A DNA stretch of 48,870 nucleotides from Legionella quateirensis. GTDB taxonomy: Bacteria; Pseudomonadota; Gammaproteobacteria; Legionellales; Legionellaceae. Position 1 is the stretch's first letter; every line of letters begins with the position of its first letter. The DNA lies in NCBI RefSeq assembly GCF_001467955.1, contig NZ_LNYR01000034.1, positions 367,049 to 415,918 of the forward strand. The letters are read 5' to 3'. The translations under genes and the position numbers were made by a program. Positions 8,161 through 18,212 of this stretch are shown here, piece after piece. The notes below the pieces were generated by a model. The model was not told where the DNA came from, made no database searches, and saw only the letters and a list, made by a program, of their open reading frames with translations.

Positions 8161-9468
8161 TTACTTCATTTCAGCATATAAATCGTAGTCATCACTATCG
8201 ACAATAGTGACTTCAACAAAATCACCCACTTTAAGGTTTGGGGTTGGTGGAAGATACACCAGTCCATCAATTTCAGGCGCATCAGCCTTGCTTCGTGCAA
8301 TAATCTGATCAGCAGTTATTTCATCAATAAGTACGGTTTGAGTACTGCCTATTTTGTTTTCCAATTTATTTCTACTGATTTCAGCCTGTAATTGCATAAA
8401 ACGATGATAACGTTCTTCTTTAATTTCTTCCGGTACAGGATCGGCCAAATCATTTGCTTTGGCACCTTCAACAGGTGAGTATTTGAAACAACCAACTCGG
8501 TCTAATTGAGCTGCTTCAAGGAAATTGAGGAGTTCAGAAAACTCTTCTTCAGTTTCACCGGGAAAGCCGACGATAAAGGTTGAGCGCAGGGTAATATCGG
8601 GACAGACTTCTCTCCATGACGCAATCCGTAATAAAGTATTTTCACTGCTGGCAGGCCTTTTCATGGCTTTTAAAATACGTGTATTAGCATGCTGTAATGG
8701 GATATCCAGATAGGGAAGGATCAATCCATCTCTCATGAGAGGAATGATTTCATCAACGTGGGGGTAAGGATACACATAATGTAAACGAACCCAAATACCT
8801 AACTCGCCCAATTGTTCACATAAATCATAGAACCGGGTATTAACGGTTTTTCCTTGCCATTCAACGGGTTGATAACGAGTATCAATTCCATAAGCACTGG
8901 TGTCCTGGGAGATGACCAGTATTTCGTTTACTCCAGCATCTTTTAGTTTTTTAGCTTCCGTCAGAATTTGAGTCATGGGATAGCTTTGTAATTTGCCGCG
9001 CATGGTGGGAATAATGCAGAAGGTGCATTTTTGATTGCAGCCCTCAGAAATTTTCAAATAAGCATAATGACGAGGCGTTAATTTAATTCCTTGTGGCGGA
9101 ACCAGCTGAATAAAGGGATCTTTGGGTGGCGGTAAATGTTGATGCACCGCATTGACCACTTCTTCATAAGCATGAGCTCCACTGATATGAAGAACATCAG
9201 GGCAGGCTTCCTTGATAATATCGGCTTTGGCTCCAAGACAGCCGGTTACTATAACTCGACCATTTTCCGCCATGGCTTCTTTAATGGTATCAAGAGATTC
9301 TTTGACGGCACTGTCAATAAAGCCGCAGGTATTAATGACTACTACGCCTGCATCCTGATAACTGGAAACCAGTTCGTAACCTTGGGCACGTAATTGAGTA
9401 ATGATACGTTCCGAATCGACCAAAGCTTTAGGACACCCTAAACTGACAAACCCCACTTTATGATTCAT
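8161..9468 (-). CDS. rimO: Ribosomal protein S12 methylthiotransferase RimO
   Basis: Radical-SAM iron-sulfur enzyme that adds a methylthio group to the conserved aspartate of ribosomal protein S12. It has 435 residues, the normal family length. The N-terminal domain shows [22 protein letters not shown] and VTGCLGA, whose cysteines hold the auxiliary cluster. The radical-SAM motif is CNQKCTFC, followed by [15 protein letters not shown]-terminal TRAM domain follows, from about residue 370 ([12 protein letters not shown]). The [13 protein letters not shown] stretch favours RimO over the related tRNA enzyme MiaB. It is a single gene converging on glnE. Confidence 0.96.
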   Translation of the reverse strand: MNHKVGFVSLGCPKALVDSERIITQLRAQGYELVSSYQDAGVVVINTCGFIDSAVKESLDTIKEAMAENGRVIVTGCLGAKADIIKEACPDVLHISGAHAYEEVVNAVHQHLPPPKDPFIQLVPPQGIKLTPRHYAYLKISEGCNQKCTFCIIPTMRGKLQSYPMTQILTEAKKLKDAGVNEILVISQDTSAYGIDTRYQPVEWQGKTVNTRFYDLCEQLGELGIWVRLHYVYPYPHVDEIIPLMRDGLILPYLDIPLQHANTRILKAMKRPASSENTLLRIASWREVCPDITLRSTFIVGFPGETEEEFSELLNFLEAAQLDRVGCFKYSPVEGAKANDLADPVPEEIKEERYHRFMQLQAEISRNKLENKIGSTQTVLIDEITADQIIARSKADAPEIDGLVYLPPTPNLKVGDFVEVTIVDSDDYDLYAEMK

Positions 9469-9554
9469 AAAATTCTATCTGTAAAAAAAATGAACGAATT
9501 ATACCGCAAATTAGCTCTGGTTGTCGACAGTTTCTTGCACTTCAATGATTCATG

Positions 9555-10979
9555 TCAATCGACCTTTTGGCCAGTAGGTTTTCTACTGATTTTTGCCGGA
9601 GTAAGGTCGTTGGTGATGCGGGAGACAATCCTGTCTACTCGACGCTGCAGCATGATTTCAACCATTACTGTTTCATTCGGATGAAGAATTTTGTTAATGT
9701 CAGCAAGCGAGGAATGAAAATCCAGTACTCGGTAATAGGCAAGTGCCTGGTCACTTGCTTCTGGGTGTGCCCTAATCCGAAACCCCAGATTACCTTGCAT
9801 TTTGGGCATATTAATACCCGCTTCCATGATATCGTAGTCAAGAAAATAAGTCAGTTTTCCTGGATTACGCTGATTTCGTTGACGGTCTGCAAAGAAACCC
9901 GAAGGAAGCGCATTCTCACTGTATTGGGGACCTGCAGTCAGATACAGATCATAATCCTCAAGATGATTTCCCCTGTCATCAATGAGCCGGAATATAATCA
10001 TAGAGTAGCGATTGGTGATGTATTCGCGGTTAAAGACAAGCGTTTTCACTCGTTCTATATGTTCATTGTTTTGTGTTTCTTCTGTTAGCTTGTCCAGATC
10101 TTTTGCCAAAGAATTATAGGACTCACGATTGTTTACTTGGAGGCATCGCATGACCCATATAGCTGTAGGATGTGTAGCGGCATTGGCCACAGTAATGCTG
10201 CGGATGATTCCCATGTGTTTACCGATGTGCGAACACCCTGGCAGAACCCCAAATGCCATTGGCTTTGTTCGTGTCATTTTGGCGACAACAAGATTTTCAC
10301 CGTTAGTCCCTTCCTGATGTAACTTTAACAAACTGTAATTCATATTTGCAGCAGCAACCCGTATAACTCCATCAGATCCGGCTTCTCCAGTGTAGGAGTT
10401 AACTGCATCATAAAGCTGGCGATCAATTTTCTGGCCTGTAAGTACAAAGGAATAGATGCCATGAGAAGAGCAATCATAATTTAGCCAACTTTCATTAAGT
10501 TGCCAGCTCATATCACTTCCGAGCTCAAGCCAATCAAGTACACGTTGTCCCGGTTCAATACCCTCAAAAAAGCTTTTAATACGACCCAGTCGGGATTTAC
10601 CCAGTTGAGCCAGTGCTGAACCGTGGTTGGCGGGAGCCAGCATGATAAGATGACTTAATGGGCATTGTGCCAGTTTATTTTTAAAGTATAAATCCATCCA
10701 TTTACGAACAACGACTCCCCCTGTTGAGTGAGCGATACAAGCAAAACGTTTTCCCTCGCGCAATTGGTCAGCAATTTCATCGCGCACAGCATGATCAAAA
10801 GCACGGGCAATATCATCGATTGTTATTGTATCGACGAAGCTGATATAGCGTCCCAGGTAAATATTACCCACTTGAATCTTCAGTTTTCCCTCATTGCCTT
10901 GACGTTCAAGCCATTGAGGAAGCTCTCCATATGTATTGGTGTGTGTGGCACTCCAACCATGAACGAAGATAACAATCAT
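9555..10979 (-). CDS. Alpha/beta hydrolase, lipase-like, with extra C-terminal beta domain
   Basis: Predicted esterase or phospholipase, 474 residues. Near the N-terminus is the oxyanion-region motif FVHGWSATHTN, then the nucleophile elbow AHSTGG with Ser at about residue 85. A plausible catalytic His lies in GCSHIGKHMG and an acid in GSDGVIRVAAANM. The layout resembles lipases that act on large lipids (PGAP1/LCAT-like folds). From about residue 320 a distinct region rich in predicted strands (RYSMIIFRLIDDRG... and later) follows and may bind lipid or membrane. No signal peptide is present, so it is cytosolic or exported by a signal-independent route. It lies 220 bp downstream of the acyl-AMP ligase fusion on the same strand and might serve the same pathway, or might be an independent phospholipase. 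Confidence 0.8.
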   Translation of the reverse strand: MIVIFVHGWSATHTNTYGELPQWLERQGNEGKLKIQVGNIYLGRYISFVDTITIDDIARAFDHAVRDEIADQLREGKRFACIAHSTGGVVVRKWMDLYFKNKLAQCPLSHLIMLAPANHGSALAQLGKSRLGRIKSFFEGIEPGQRVLDWLELGSDMSWQLNESWLNYDCSSHGIYSFVLTGQKIDRQLYDAVNSYTGEAGSDGVIRVAAANMNYSLLKLHQEGTNGENLVVAKMTRTKPMAFGVLPGCSHIGKHMGIIRSITVANAATHPTAIWVMRCLQVNNRESYNSLAKDLDKLTEETQNNEHIERVKTLVFNREYITNRYSMIIFRLIDDRGNHLEDYDLYLTAGPQYSENALPSGFFADRQRNQRNPGKLTYFLDYDIMEAGINMPKMQGNLGFRIRAHPEASDQALAYYRVLDFHSSLADINKILHPNETVMVEIMLQRRVDRIVSRITNDLTPAKISRKPTGQKVD

Positions 10980-11199
10980 AACATTCCTTTTTTAATTGAC
11001 CTTGCGATGGGGTGTTGTTGAATAAATCGATAATTTTGGATTATTTTACAAGAATATAGGGAAGTCAAATTAAAAGTCTGTGGAATGACACCATTTACTC
11101 TTAGGAGTAAAAAAGGATCAGTGCCACAATTTAAAACCTGTGATCAAGAACGGTACTTTTTATAGGAAATCGTTCGACGATAAGTCTTGAGTCATGGAG

Positions 11200-14100
11200 T
11201 TATTTGGGAATCTCCAGTTCATGTTGTTGTTGATTTAAGGGAATCGCCGTTGCTGGCTGAATCAATTTATTGTTCTGTAGATAGTTCATAATGAAATCCA
11301 AAGTCTTATGAAGTGAGGTTGAGTTTTGTTCCCCCGTAATCAATTTCTTTGCTTCAAGATAATTATTCCTGCAATAACGCTTATTATCCATTTTCGCTAT
11401 TTTCTTATAATGATTGTTAAAGAATGACACCAGTGGATAAATTAAATCCTGCTCAGTAGCATGTTGTTGCAGATGATCATTAAATTCGGCTAAAGACATA
11501 TAGATAAATGAATAATGGTACTGTTCTGTTATATATCGACAGATCATCGGTAAATTTGCGTATTCAGCCGCCAGGTGATAGACCTTGTGTTTCGAATGAT
11601 CCAGTAAGGAAATTGCGATGATGTCTGCAGCGGTTTCATCAACAGGCATAAAACTGATTTGATTAGGAAGAGTGATCGCAACACGATGATTTAATAAATA
11701 CACGAGAGATCGTGCCACGATGTCTTTATCGGTGTATTGATTTTCAGTTGAAGCGGTGACCATGGCTGGCCTGTAAATTTGAATAGGTACGCCAAGTTCT
11801 TCTGATTGCCATATTAACTGTTCAGCTACCCATTTTGATTCTGCATAACCAAAATCAACATATCTGAATGCAGTATTTCGGGTGTCTTCAACTAATTTTT
11901 TAGTGGGGGTCCAGCCAAAAATTAATGTGGTTGAAATATAGTGTATGTATTTTAATCGGTGAGTAGTGGCTAATTGAATAATGGTTTTTGTTCCATCCAC
12001 ATTACTGGGTTTTAAGTCTTCATAGCGGCTGAGATAATGGGTCACTGCGCCGTTATGATAGATGCTATCTACGGTTTGGGCTAAAGTCTGCCAACTGGAT
12101 GGATCGAGGCCAAAATGGTCTTTGGCAAGGTTGCCGCAAAGAATGCTGATCCGTTGTTCTAAATTCATTGCCTGACATCTCTCCAGGAGATCATAGTGCT
12201 TCAGATTATTCAGTATACGTGACAGACCTGTTTGTTTATCAGCAGCATTGACCAGAAGAACTAAATGATAATCGGTCATTCTCAACAAATTGAAACATAA
12301 ATAAGCACCTATAAATCCTGTACTGCCAGTAAGCAAAATATGATGAATGTCTTTCTTGGGGCATACAGGCAAAATCGAAGGTTCAATGGAACAATGAAGC
12401 CGTGCATCGTTTTTAATTTGATGAGTGGTAGTCTTCGATTCGTTTTTAAAGCGTTTTAACCAATTGGCTATTAACCTGTTCTGCTCCTTGACGGATGTTG
12501 CGTTGAGGATGCTCTGATATTCTGATAACTGCATGGAATAGAGTCTGGAAGCCAATACTTCATTGCAATATTTAGGACTGATTTTTTGGGTTAATTGTAC
12601 ATGCAGATGAGTGATGGTTAGCGAATCAACTCCTAACTCATAGAATGTTTTATGATTTTGCCCCGGATTTTCCTGAACAAAATGAGTCATACGGAGATTG
12701 CCATTAAGTTGTTTTAAAGCGGTGATAGATTGTTCTTTATATAATTGTTTACAGGCGAGTCGTTTTATTTTCCCTGAAGTGGTTTTGGGTAGGCTGTAGC
12801 GAGAACATAATACGAGATCGTGTAGAGGTATATCATGATGTTGGAATATGAGTTGAACCAGGGCATCCATATCAGGCAGGCGATTTTTATTTTTAACCTC
12901 GGCGATTATGACAACTTTGGTTTCAAAATGATCTTCCCAGGACACGGCAACACATCCGTGTGGCTGAATCTCGGGAAACTGTTCAACGGTATATTCAATG
13001 TCATGGGGGTAAATGTTTACGCCATTACAAATCATTAATTCTTTGATCCGGCCAGTGATATAAAGTTGCTGTTCTTTTAAAAATCCCAGATCGCCCGTTT
13101 TTAAATAATTTTTGGAACAACCTGTTATTTTTGCTTTAAAAACTTCTTCAGTAAGCTCCGGCTTATTATAATAGCCCAGAGCGTTACTTTTACTATGTAA
13201 CCAGATTTCACCCTCTGTTCCTTCTTTACACAGCATATGGGTATGCGGATCGACGATTCGAATGTCAATATCAGGACAATAACCACAAGATACTTTTCTA
13301 TCATCAACTGTCCAAACCGGGGTATTCGCCTGAGTGACAAACAAGGTGGCTTCCGCAAGACCGTAGGTTGGTTTTAATGCCTCTTTACGGAGTCCATTCA
13401 ATTGAAAGGTCTCATAGAATTTTTCTAAAGTGGCACAATGAACAGGCTCTGCTGCATTAATGACGTTGTCCAATGAACTTAAATCCACTTCTCGTTTATC
13501 CCATTGAGATACCATAAATTCATAGGCTGCATTGGGGCATTGAATCAGAGTGGCTTTAGTATCCGAAATGAGCTGAAGGAAGGCATTGGGATTGGTCATA
13601 AAGGTAGTAGGAGACATATAATAACCGGTACTTCCATGATAAAGACTGGCCAGATAGGCACCAATTAATCCCATATCGTGATAGTGGGGGAGCCATGAGG
13701 CAATGACTTGTTCTGAAGGTTTATTCGTTAAATAGAATCCAATTAATTTTAAGTTATGAATCAGATTGTCGTGTGACACCATGACTCCTTTCGGAGCACT
13801 GATCGATCCGGAAGTAAATTGTAAAAAAGCGATATCAGGATAGTTATCGGGTCTTTGAAACGAATCGTCGCTAAATTCACCCGGATATTTAATCCATGGG
13901 ACGGAGCACTGTTCGGAAGTATCCAGGGGATCTGAGCTGATGATGCATTGCGGCTGACATTCATTAATAATGGTTAATAGGTTGCTGAATTTTTTGGTGT
14001 TATTAGGATGCTTTAATGGAATAGGAATGATGCCTGCCTGCACACATGCCAGAAACGTTACTATAAAATCCGTACCTTTGGTAAATAGTAATATGGCTTT

Positions 14101-14289
14101 ATCACCACATCGCAAAAACTTTTTATTAGTTAGAAATGCGCTTGTCTGATTTATGGATGTGGACAGCTCCTTATAGTTCATCGATTCGGTAATAATACCT
14201 TTTTGATTTACCCAGGCCAGCGCCAGCCGATTTGGTTTTGTAATTGAATGATGATGAATTGCATCGGTTATACACTCCATTTCAGGCAT
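11200..14289 (-). CDS. Fatty acyl-AMP ligase / acyl carrier / thioester reductase fusion
   Basis: A three-domain carboxylate-reducing enzyme of 1029 residues. Residues ~1-530 form an acyl-AMP ligase of the FAAL type: the AMP motif FTSGSISAPKGVMVSHDN, then SWLPHYHDMGLIG and the late GEIWLHSKS...KTGDLG segment. An acyl-carrier domain follows, with the phosphopantetheine Ser at ~556 in ELGVDSLTI. From ~649 to the end is a thioester reductase: NADP loop LTGSTGFIGAYL and a Tyr-Lys pair YAESK (about 815 and 819). The chemistry implied is activation of a fatty acid, loading on the carrier, and NAD(P)H-driven release as aldehyde or alcohol. It diverges from an ABC exporter and a desaturase. The substrate chain is not readable from sequence. 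Confidence 0.9.
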   Translation of the reverse strand: MPEMECITDAIHHHSITKPNRLALAWVNQKGIITESMNYKELSTSINQTSAFLTNKKFLRCGDKAILLFTKGTDFIVTFLACVQAGIIPIPLKHPNNTKKFSNLLTIINECQPQCIISSDPLDTSEQCSVPWIKYPGEFSDDSFQRPDNYPDIAFLQFTSGSISAPKGVMVSHDNLIHNLKLIGFYLTNKPSEQVIASWLPHYHDMGLIGAYLASLYHGSTGYYMSPTTFMTNPNAFLQLISDTKATLIQCPNAAYEFMVSQWDKREVDLSSLDNVINAAEPVHCATLEKFYETFQLNGLRKEALKPTYGLAEATLFVTQANTPVWTVDDRKVSCGYCPDIDIRIVDPHTHMLCKEGTEGEIWLHSKSNALGYYNKPELTEEVFKAKITGCSKNYLKTGDLGFLKEQQLYITGRIKELMICNGVNIYPHDIEYTVEQFPEIQPHGCVAVSWEDHFETKVVIIAEVKNKNRLPDMDALVQLIFQHHDIPLHDLVLCSRYSLPKTTSGKIKRLACKQLYKEQSITALKQLNGNLRMTHFVQENPGQNHKTFYELGVDSLTITHLHVQLTQKISPKYCNEVLASRLYSMQLSEYQSILNATSVKEQNRLIANWLKRFKNESKTTTHQIKNDARLHCSIEPSILPVCPKKDIHHILLTGSTGFIGAYLCFNLLRMTDYHLVLLVNAADKQTGLSRILNNLKHYDLLERCQAMNLEQRISILCGNLAKDHFGLDPSSWQTLAQTVDSIYHNGAVTHYLSRYEDLKPSNVDGTKTIIQLATTHRLKYIHYISTTLIFGWTPTKKLVEDTRNTAFRYVDFGYAESKWVAEQLIWQSEELGVPIQIYRPAMVTASTENQYTDKDIVARSLVYLLNHRVAITLPNQISFMPVDETAADIIAISLLDHSKHKVYHLAAEYANLPMICRYITEQYHYSFIYMSLAEFNDHLQQHATEQDLIYPLVSFFNNHYKKIAKMDNKRYCRNNYLEAKKLITGEQNSTSLHKTLDFIMNYLQNNKLIQPATAIPLNQQQHELEIPK

Positions 14290-14514
14290 CTCTAAAATCC
14301 ATTTTCCTGTTAGTTCATATTTTATGATAGGTCCTAAATAGGGTTAGAGTCCAGAATTTGCCAGTATTTCAAATTAGGCGTTATAATTATTATCAGCACG
14401 TGTTGTATTATTAAAAATTAGCTGGGTTAATACAGTAAGGGTTGTGTATTAACTGAATAACAATCAACTCCAACAGGATATTTGGGGAAACAATCCATAA
14501 TTAAGGAACATGAC
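14290..14514. promoter_or_regulatory. Divergent promoter region of the lipid cluster
   Basis: This 225-bp AT-rich gap lies between the starts of the acyl-AMP ligase fusion (minus) and the exporter operon (plus), so it must hold both promoters unless one lies inside a gene. The head-to-head arrangement suggests shared control. I did not find a clear operator palindrome. Confidence 0.5.
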
Positions 14515-15099
14515 ATGATACATCGGAGGATATGGATAGCTTCCTTTATTTTATTTTTTTGCCCACTACTTAATTCGTGTAAACAGCAGAAACCCGCATA
14601 TCAAACAACAGGTTATGTTGAATCCTCCTTATTTTTTGTATCGAGTCCTGCTGGTGGACAATTAAAGAAACTATTTGTTCATGAGGGGGATTCTTTAAAC
14701 AAAAGCGAGTCCATTGTATCTATTGAAGATCAAAAACCAATAAAAGCGCCTGCAACAGCAACAGTACATGAAATTTTTTACCAAATTGATGAATTTGTTC
14801 CTCCCAATCATCCTATTGTCAGCTTATTACTTCCTTCCCAGATGCGCATTATATTTTATGTACCTGAGGCTAATCTCAATAAAATAAAACTAGGGAAACA
14901 GGTGTCTGTTTTAATTAAAAATCAAAAATATCCAGTTAAAATTACCTACATAGCGAATCAGGCGGAATACACACCCGATGTACTCTTCAGTGAAGAGAAC
15001 AGTCATAAATTGGTTTACAAAGTGAAAGCGGATGTGAAGACATCCAAATTAAGAAATGAATTAAAAATTGGTCAGCCTGTGGAAGTGGATTATGAGTAA
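14515..15099 (+). CDS. Membrane-fusion lipoprotein (HlyD/YbhG family) of an ABC exporter
   Basis: Periplasmic adaptor linking an inner-membrane ABC exporter to an outer-membrane channel. The start at 14515 is supported by AAGGA 7 bases upstream and by an immediate lipoprotein signal ending in LNSC, which places a lipidated Cys near residue 20. An in-frame ATG at 14482 would spoil the signal. The 194-residue product has the biotinyl-lipoyl-like halves (SSPAGGQLKKLFVHEGDSL and IKAPATATVHEIF) with almost no coiled-coil hairpin between them, so it is a short, minimal adaptor. The C-terminal barrel is seen in VSVLIKNQKYPVKITYIA. The stop overlaps the start of the ATPase gene, so the two are coupled. 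Confidence 0.87.
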   Translation: MIHRRIWIASFILFFCPLLNSCKQQKPAYQTTGYVESSLFFVSSPAGGQLKKLFVHEGDSLNKSESIVSIEDQKPIKAPATATVHEIFYQIDEFVPPNHPIVSLLLPSQMRIIFYVPEANLNKIKLGKQVSVLIKNQKYPVKITYIANQAEYTPDVLFSEENSHKLVYKVKADVKTSKLRNELKIGQPVEVDYE

Positions 15100-16015
15100 T
15101 CCAGACTCCAGCCAACCAGTTATAGATGTGAGTGGACTTTCAAAATCGTTTAATGGAATCAAAGCGGTAATCGATTTAACCTTGCAAATTCAGGCGGGAA
15201 CCATTTTTGGTTTTTTAGGTGCGAATGGCAGCGGAAAAACAACTTGCTTGCGCCTGCTTAGTGGTTTACTTGTTCCTGATAAGGGGAAGGGAAGCTGTCT
15301 TGGTCTGGATTTATATACCCAGACTAAAATGATACAGGCACAGATAGGTTACATGCCGCAGCAGTTTTGTCTGTATCAGAATTTGACCGTTTATGAAAAT
15401 CTGGATTTTATCGCTCGAATTTATGGATTAAGAAATAGAAAGGTTCGCCTGGATGAAATTATTGAATTACTTCATCTAGTAGAAAAGAAAAATCAAATTT
15501 CCTGCACTTTGTCTGGAGGATGGAAACAACGGGTCGCGCTAGCCGCTGCGTTATTACACTGTCCTCGTATACTTTTGCTGGATGAGCCAACCTCTGGAAT
15601 AGACCCTCAATCCAGAGTATTAATCTGGAATCACATACAGGATTTGGTAGCGCAGGGGGTTACGGTTTTATTAAGTACTCATATAATGGACGAAGCAGAA
15701 CGGTGTCATCAATTGGCCTATATGTCTTATGGTGAAATATTGGCCAACGGTTCCTCAGTCGATATTATCCAATCATCCAGGCTCTATTCATGGCGAATAA
15801 AAGGGAATAATCTGGCCGCTCTTAAATTAGTACTCACTAAAAATTCAGTTCCCTTGCAGCTTATTGAAAAAGGAAGTGAGATTCGTATCAGCTCGTTGCA
15901 TCCAGATATATTAAAGCAGTTCGACCCTTCAATTTTTTTAAATTATGAAGTTGAAGCAACGGATACCACTCTGGAAGACGCGTTTATTTTTAAAATACAA
16001 CATGAGGAAACCTGA
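15092..16015 (+). CDS. ABC transporter ATP-binding protein (YbhF/CcmA-like)
   Basis: Nucleotide-binding subunit of the exporter, 307 residues from the ATG at 15092, which overlaps the adaptor gene's last codons. A start 8 codons earlier is possible but would lie further inside the adaptor gene. It has Walker A GANGSGKTT, a Q-loop in MPQQFCLYQNLTVYENL, and a signature read as LSGGWKQRV, where the usual Q after GG is W. Walker B is ILLLDEPTSGIDP and the switch His is in LLSTHIMDEAERC. The C-terminal ~80 residues are the regulatory tail seen in drug and lipid exporters of this class. It acts with the permease that follows 2 bp later. Confidence 0.93.
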   Translation: MSNPDSSQPVIDVSGLSKSFNGIKAVIDLTLQIQAGTIFGFLGANGSGKTTCLRLLSGLLVPDKGKGSCLGLDLYTQTKMIQAQIGYMPQQFCLYQNLTVYENLDFIARIYGLRNRKVRLDEIIELLHLVEKKNQISCTLSGGWKQRVALAAALLHCPRILLLDEPTSGIDPQSRVLIWNHIQDLVAQGVTVLLSTHIMDEAERCHQLAYMSYGEILANGSSVDIIQSSRLYSWRIKGNNLAALKLVLTKNSVPLQLIEKGSEIRISSLHPDILKQFDPSIFLNYEVEATDTTLEDAFIFKIQHEET

Positions 16016-16017
16016 AT

Positions 16018-17151
16018 ATGATGCCTGGGTTTTCAGTTTATCGGCTATGGGCCATCATGCGCAAAGAATTTATTTTAATGAAGCGCGATCCCGCGACAAT
16101 CATTGTTATGGCGGTTCTGCCATTAATATTGGTGTGTATGGCGGGTTATGCGATTAATACCTATCCTAAAAAAGTCCCCACAGTATTAATTAATTTTGAT
16201 AACAGTGATGTAAGTCGAGAACTCATCAGAAGCATGGAACATACTGAATATTTCAAATTTGTTGCCTCTACTGCCAGCAATGAAGAAGCATATCATCTGC
16301 TCCGAACCGGTGATGCTTTGATGGTACTTACCATTCCGGCAGACTTTTCCAAGGCATTGCGTCGTCATGAGAATCCAGCCCTGTTGTTAGAGGATGGAAG
16401 CATTGATTCTATTTCTACGGGCAGGGCAATAATCGCTCTTGCAGGATTAAAGCAACAGGTGTTAGAGAAGATATTTCCCGGTGCTTTTCATGCTCTGGAT
16501 CAACTGCCCTCATTTCAGCTCATTATCCATCGTCTTTATGATCCGGAGCGCATTACTCAGATTTATGTTGTTCCGGGAATGATTGGCCTTGTGCTCATGT
16601 TAACCATGTTGCTGATCACGGTGATTATTGCGTTCAGAGATGTGCAGGGAGGGACTATTGATTATTTATTGGCGTCTCCCTCGCGTCCATCTGAAATTTT
16701 GTTAGGAGAAATCCTGTCTTATATCATCATTGGTTATGTGCAGTTAACTTTGGGATTACTGCTTTCTTATTATTTGTTTAATATTCCTTTTATAGGTAAT
16801 CCTTTGTTGCTCTATTTATGTGCGTTACCTTATATTATTGCCGAATTATCTTTAGGTTTAACTATTGCGACTTTTTGCAAAACTCAATTTGAGGCTGCTC
16901 AGATTGTGAATGTATTTATTGCTTTTTCAATAATATTAACTGGTTTTGTTTTTCCAATTTTTGGAATGCCCGAATGGGCGCAAATTACCGGACTGTTTTT
17001 GCCTCTGACTCATTTTTTTAAAATTTTGTTTGGTGTGATGTTGCGTGGTAATGATTTTAGTGAAATCTGGGCAAATTTATGGCCACTTTTAATTTTTTGC
17101 GTTGTCATGATTAGTCTGGCGAGCTTTCGATTTAAACGTCAGTTCAAATAA
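16018..17151 (+). CDS. ABC-2 type permease (YbhS/YbhR-like)
   Basis: Inner-membrane channel subunit, 377 residues. A first membrane helix is near residues 20-45 (TIIVMAVLPLILVCMAGYAI). A large periplasmic domain of ~130 residues follows, then a C-terminal block of five hydrophobic segments that includes VVPGMIGLVLMLTMLLITV and ends in a basic tail (RFKRQFK). GGTIDYLLASPSRPSEILLGE is the usual cytosolic coupling motif of this family. Only one permease gene is present, so the exporter would be a homodimer or share a partner encoded elsewhere; YbhFSR-type systems normally have two. The gene is packed 2 bp after the ATPase gene. Confidence 0.9.
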   Translation: MMPGFSVYRLWAIMRKEFILMKRDPATIIVMAVLPLILVCMAGYAINTYPKKVPTVLINFDNSDVSRELIRSMEHTEYFKFVASTASNEEAYHLLRTGDALMVLTIPADFSKALRRHENPALLLEDGSIDSISTGRAIIALAGLKQQVLEKIFPGAFHALDQLPSFQLIIHRLYDPERITQIYVVPGMIGLVLMLTMLLITVIIAFRDVQGGTIDYLLASPSRPSEILLGEILSYIIIGYVQLTLGLLLSYYLFNIPFIGNPLLLYLCALPYIIAELSLGLTIATFCKTQFEAAQIVNVFIAFSIILTGFVFPIFGMPEWAQITGLFLPLTHFFKILFGVMLRGNDFSEIWANLWPLLIFCVVMISLASFRFKRQFK

Positions 17152-17191
17152 ATACGACTTATTAAACACACTTCTGACCCAAAGGATGTGC

Positions 17192-18139
17192 ATGATGAAG
17201 AAAACCATTGCGTTTTATCTGCGGAAGTCATTTTTTCACTGGCGTGAGCCTGGTGACCAGCCATTGCACGGGTTAGCCAATATAAACTGGCGTTTTGTAA
17301 TAGAGCAAATCATCTATCATGCAGGAGCTCTTTGTGTTGTTTATGTAGGGGTTAGTAAGACTGCATTGTTCTCATTTTTATTCTTTGATATTTTTCGTGC
17401 CTTTTGCGTAACGGTTTTGTTGCATCGATATTTCACTCATCGTTGTTTTGAAACGTCGAGGGGCATCCAGTTTATCTTTGGATTATTCGCATTAACTCCA
17501 TTGCAAAGAGGGCCTTTATGGTGGGTTTCCCATCATCGTCGACATCATCAGTTTACCGATAAGCCTGGCGATCCTCATACTCCAAAGCAGGGTTTTTTCT
17601 ACAGTCACTTGGGATGGTATTTTACGATAAACGATTCTGCGACTGATAAATCGTATCTTAAAGATTGGCTACGTTATCCTGAGTTAATATGGATAGACCG
17701 GCTTGAATGGCTTGCGCCTCTCGTCATGATGGTATTGGCTTACAGTTATGGTGCACTAATAAATCATTTTTATCCTGAACTGGGAACTAATGGTTGGCAA
17801 ATGGTCGTGTGGCTTTATTTTATATCCACAGTATGTGTTCTTCACGGGAGTTGCATCGTTAACTCCGTGTTACACCATGTGGGGTATCGTCGATTTAATA
17901 CCAATGATAATTCACGTAACATGTGGCTTTTGGCTCTTTTTACCTTGGGTGAGGGTTTTCATAATAACCACCATCGTTATCAGGCATCCTGTAAACAAGG
18001 TATTTACTGGTGGGAAATTGATTTATCGTACTATGTGATAAAACTGTTGGAGAAGCTGAACATAATTTCCAATTTACGTTATTTCCCTCAATCAATAATA
18101 GATGAGGGGCAACATATTATTCCATACAAAGAAGAATAG
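17192..18139 (+). CDS. Membrane fatty-acid desaturase (delta-9 type)
   Basis: Integral-membrane di-iron desaturase acting on acyl chains. The three histidine boxes are intact: HRYFTH, HHRRHHQF and, late in the protein, HNNHH. Hydrophobic helices precede and separate them. Starts at 17186, 17192 and 17195 are all in frame. The AAAGGA at 17181-17186 sits at a proper distance for 17192 or 17195, so I used 17192 (315 residues). It is 40 bp after the permease and on the same strand, so probably in the exporter operon. The product may introduce a double bond in the same acyl chain handled by the acyl-AMP ligase, or it may be an ordinary membrane-lipid desaturase. Confidence 0.92.
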   Translation: MMKKTIAFYLRKSFFHWREPGDQPLHGLANINWRFVIEQIIYHAGALCVVYVGVSKTALFSFLFFDIFRAFCVTVLLHRYFTHRCFETSRGIQFIFGLFALTPLQRGPLWWVSHHRRHHQFTDKPGDPHTPKQGFFYSHLGWYFTINDSATDKSYLKDWLRYPELIWIDRLEWLAPLVMMVLAYSYGALINHFYPELGTNGWQMVVWLYFISTVCVLHGSCIVNSVLHHVGYRRFNTNDNSRNMWLLALFTLGEGFHNNHHRYQASCKQGIYWWEIDLSYYVIKLLEKLNIISNLRYFPQSIIDEGQHIIPYKEE

Positions 18140-18212
18140 ACCCCTTGCAGCAGGTACCAAGGAATGGTTCACTTAAGCGGTCTAATCCGTTGCAAACTGG
18201 TTTTTGCAAGTC

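Noticed and set aside
9552..10088. 178-residue plus-strand ORF
   Set aside because: It is antisense to the alpha/beta hydrolase gene, with no supporting ribosome site or recognisable motif.
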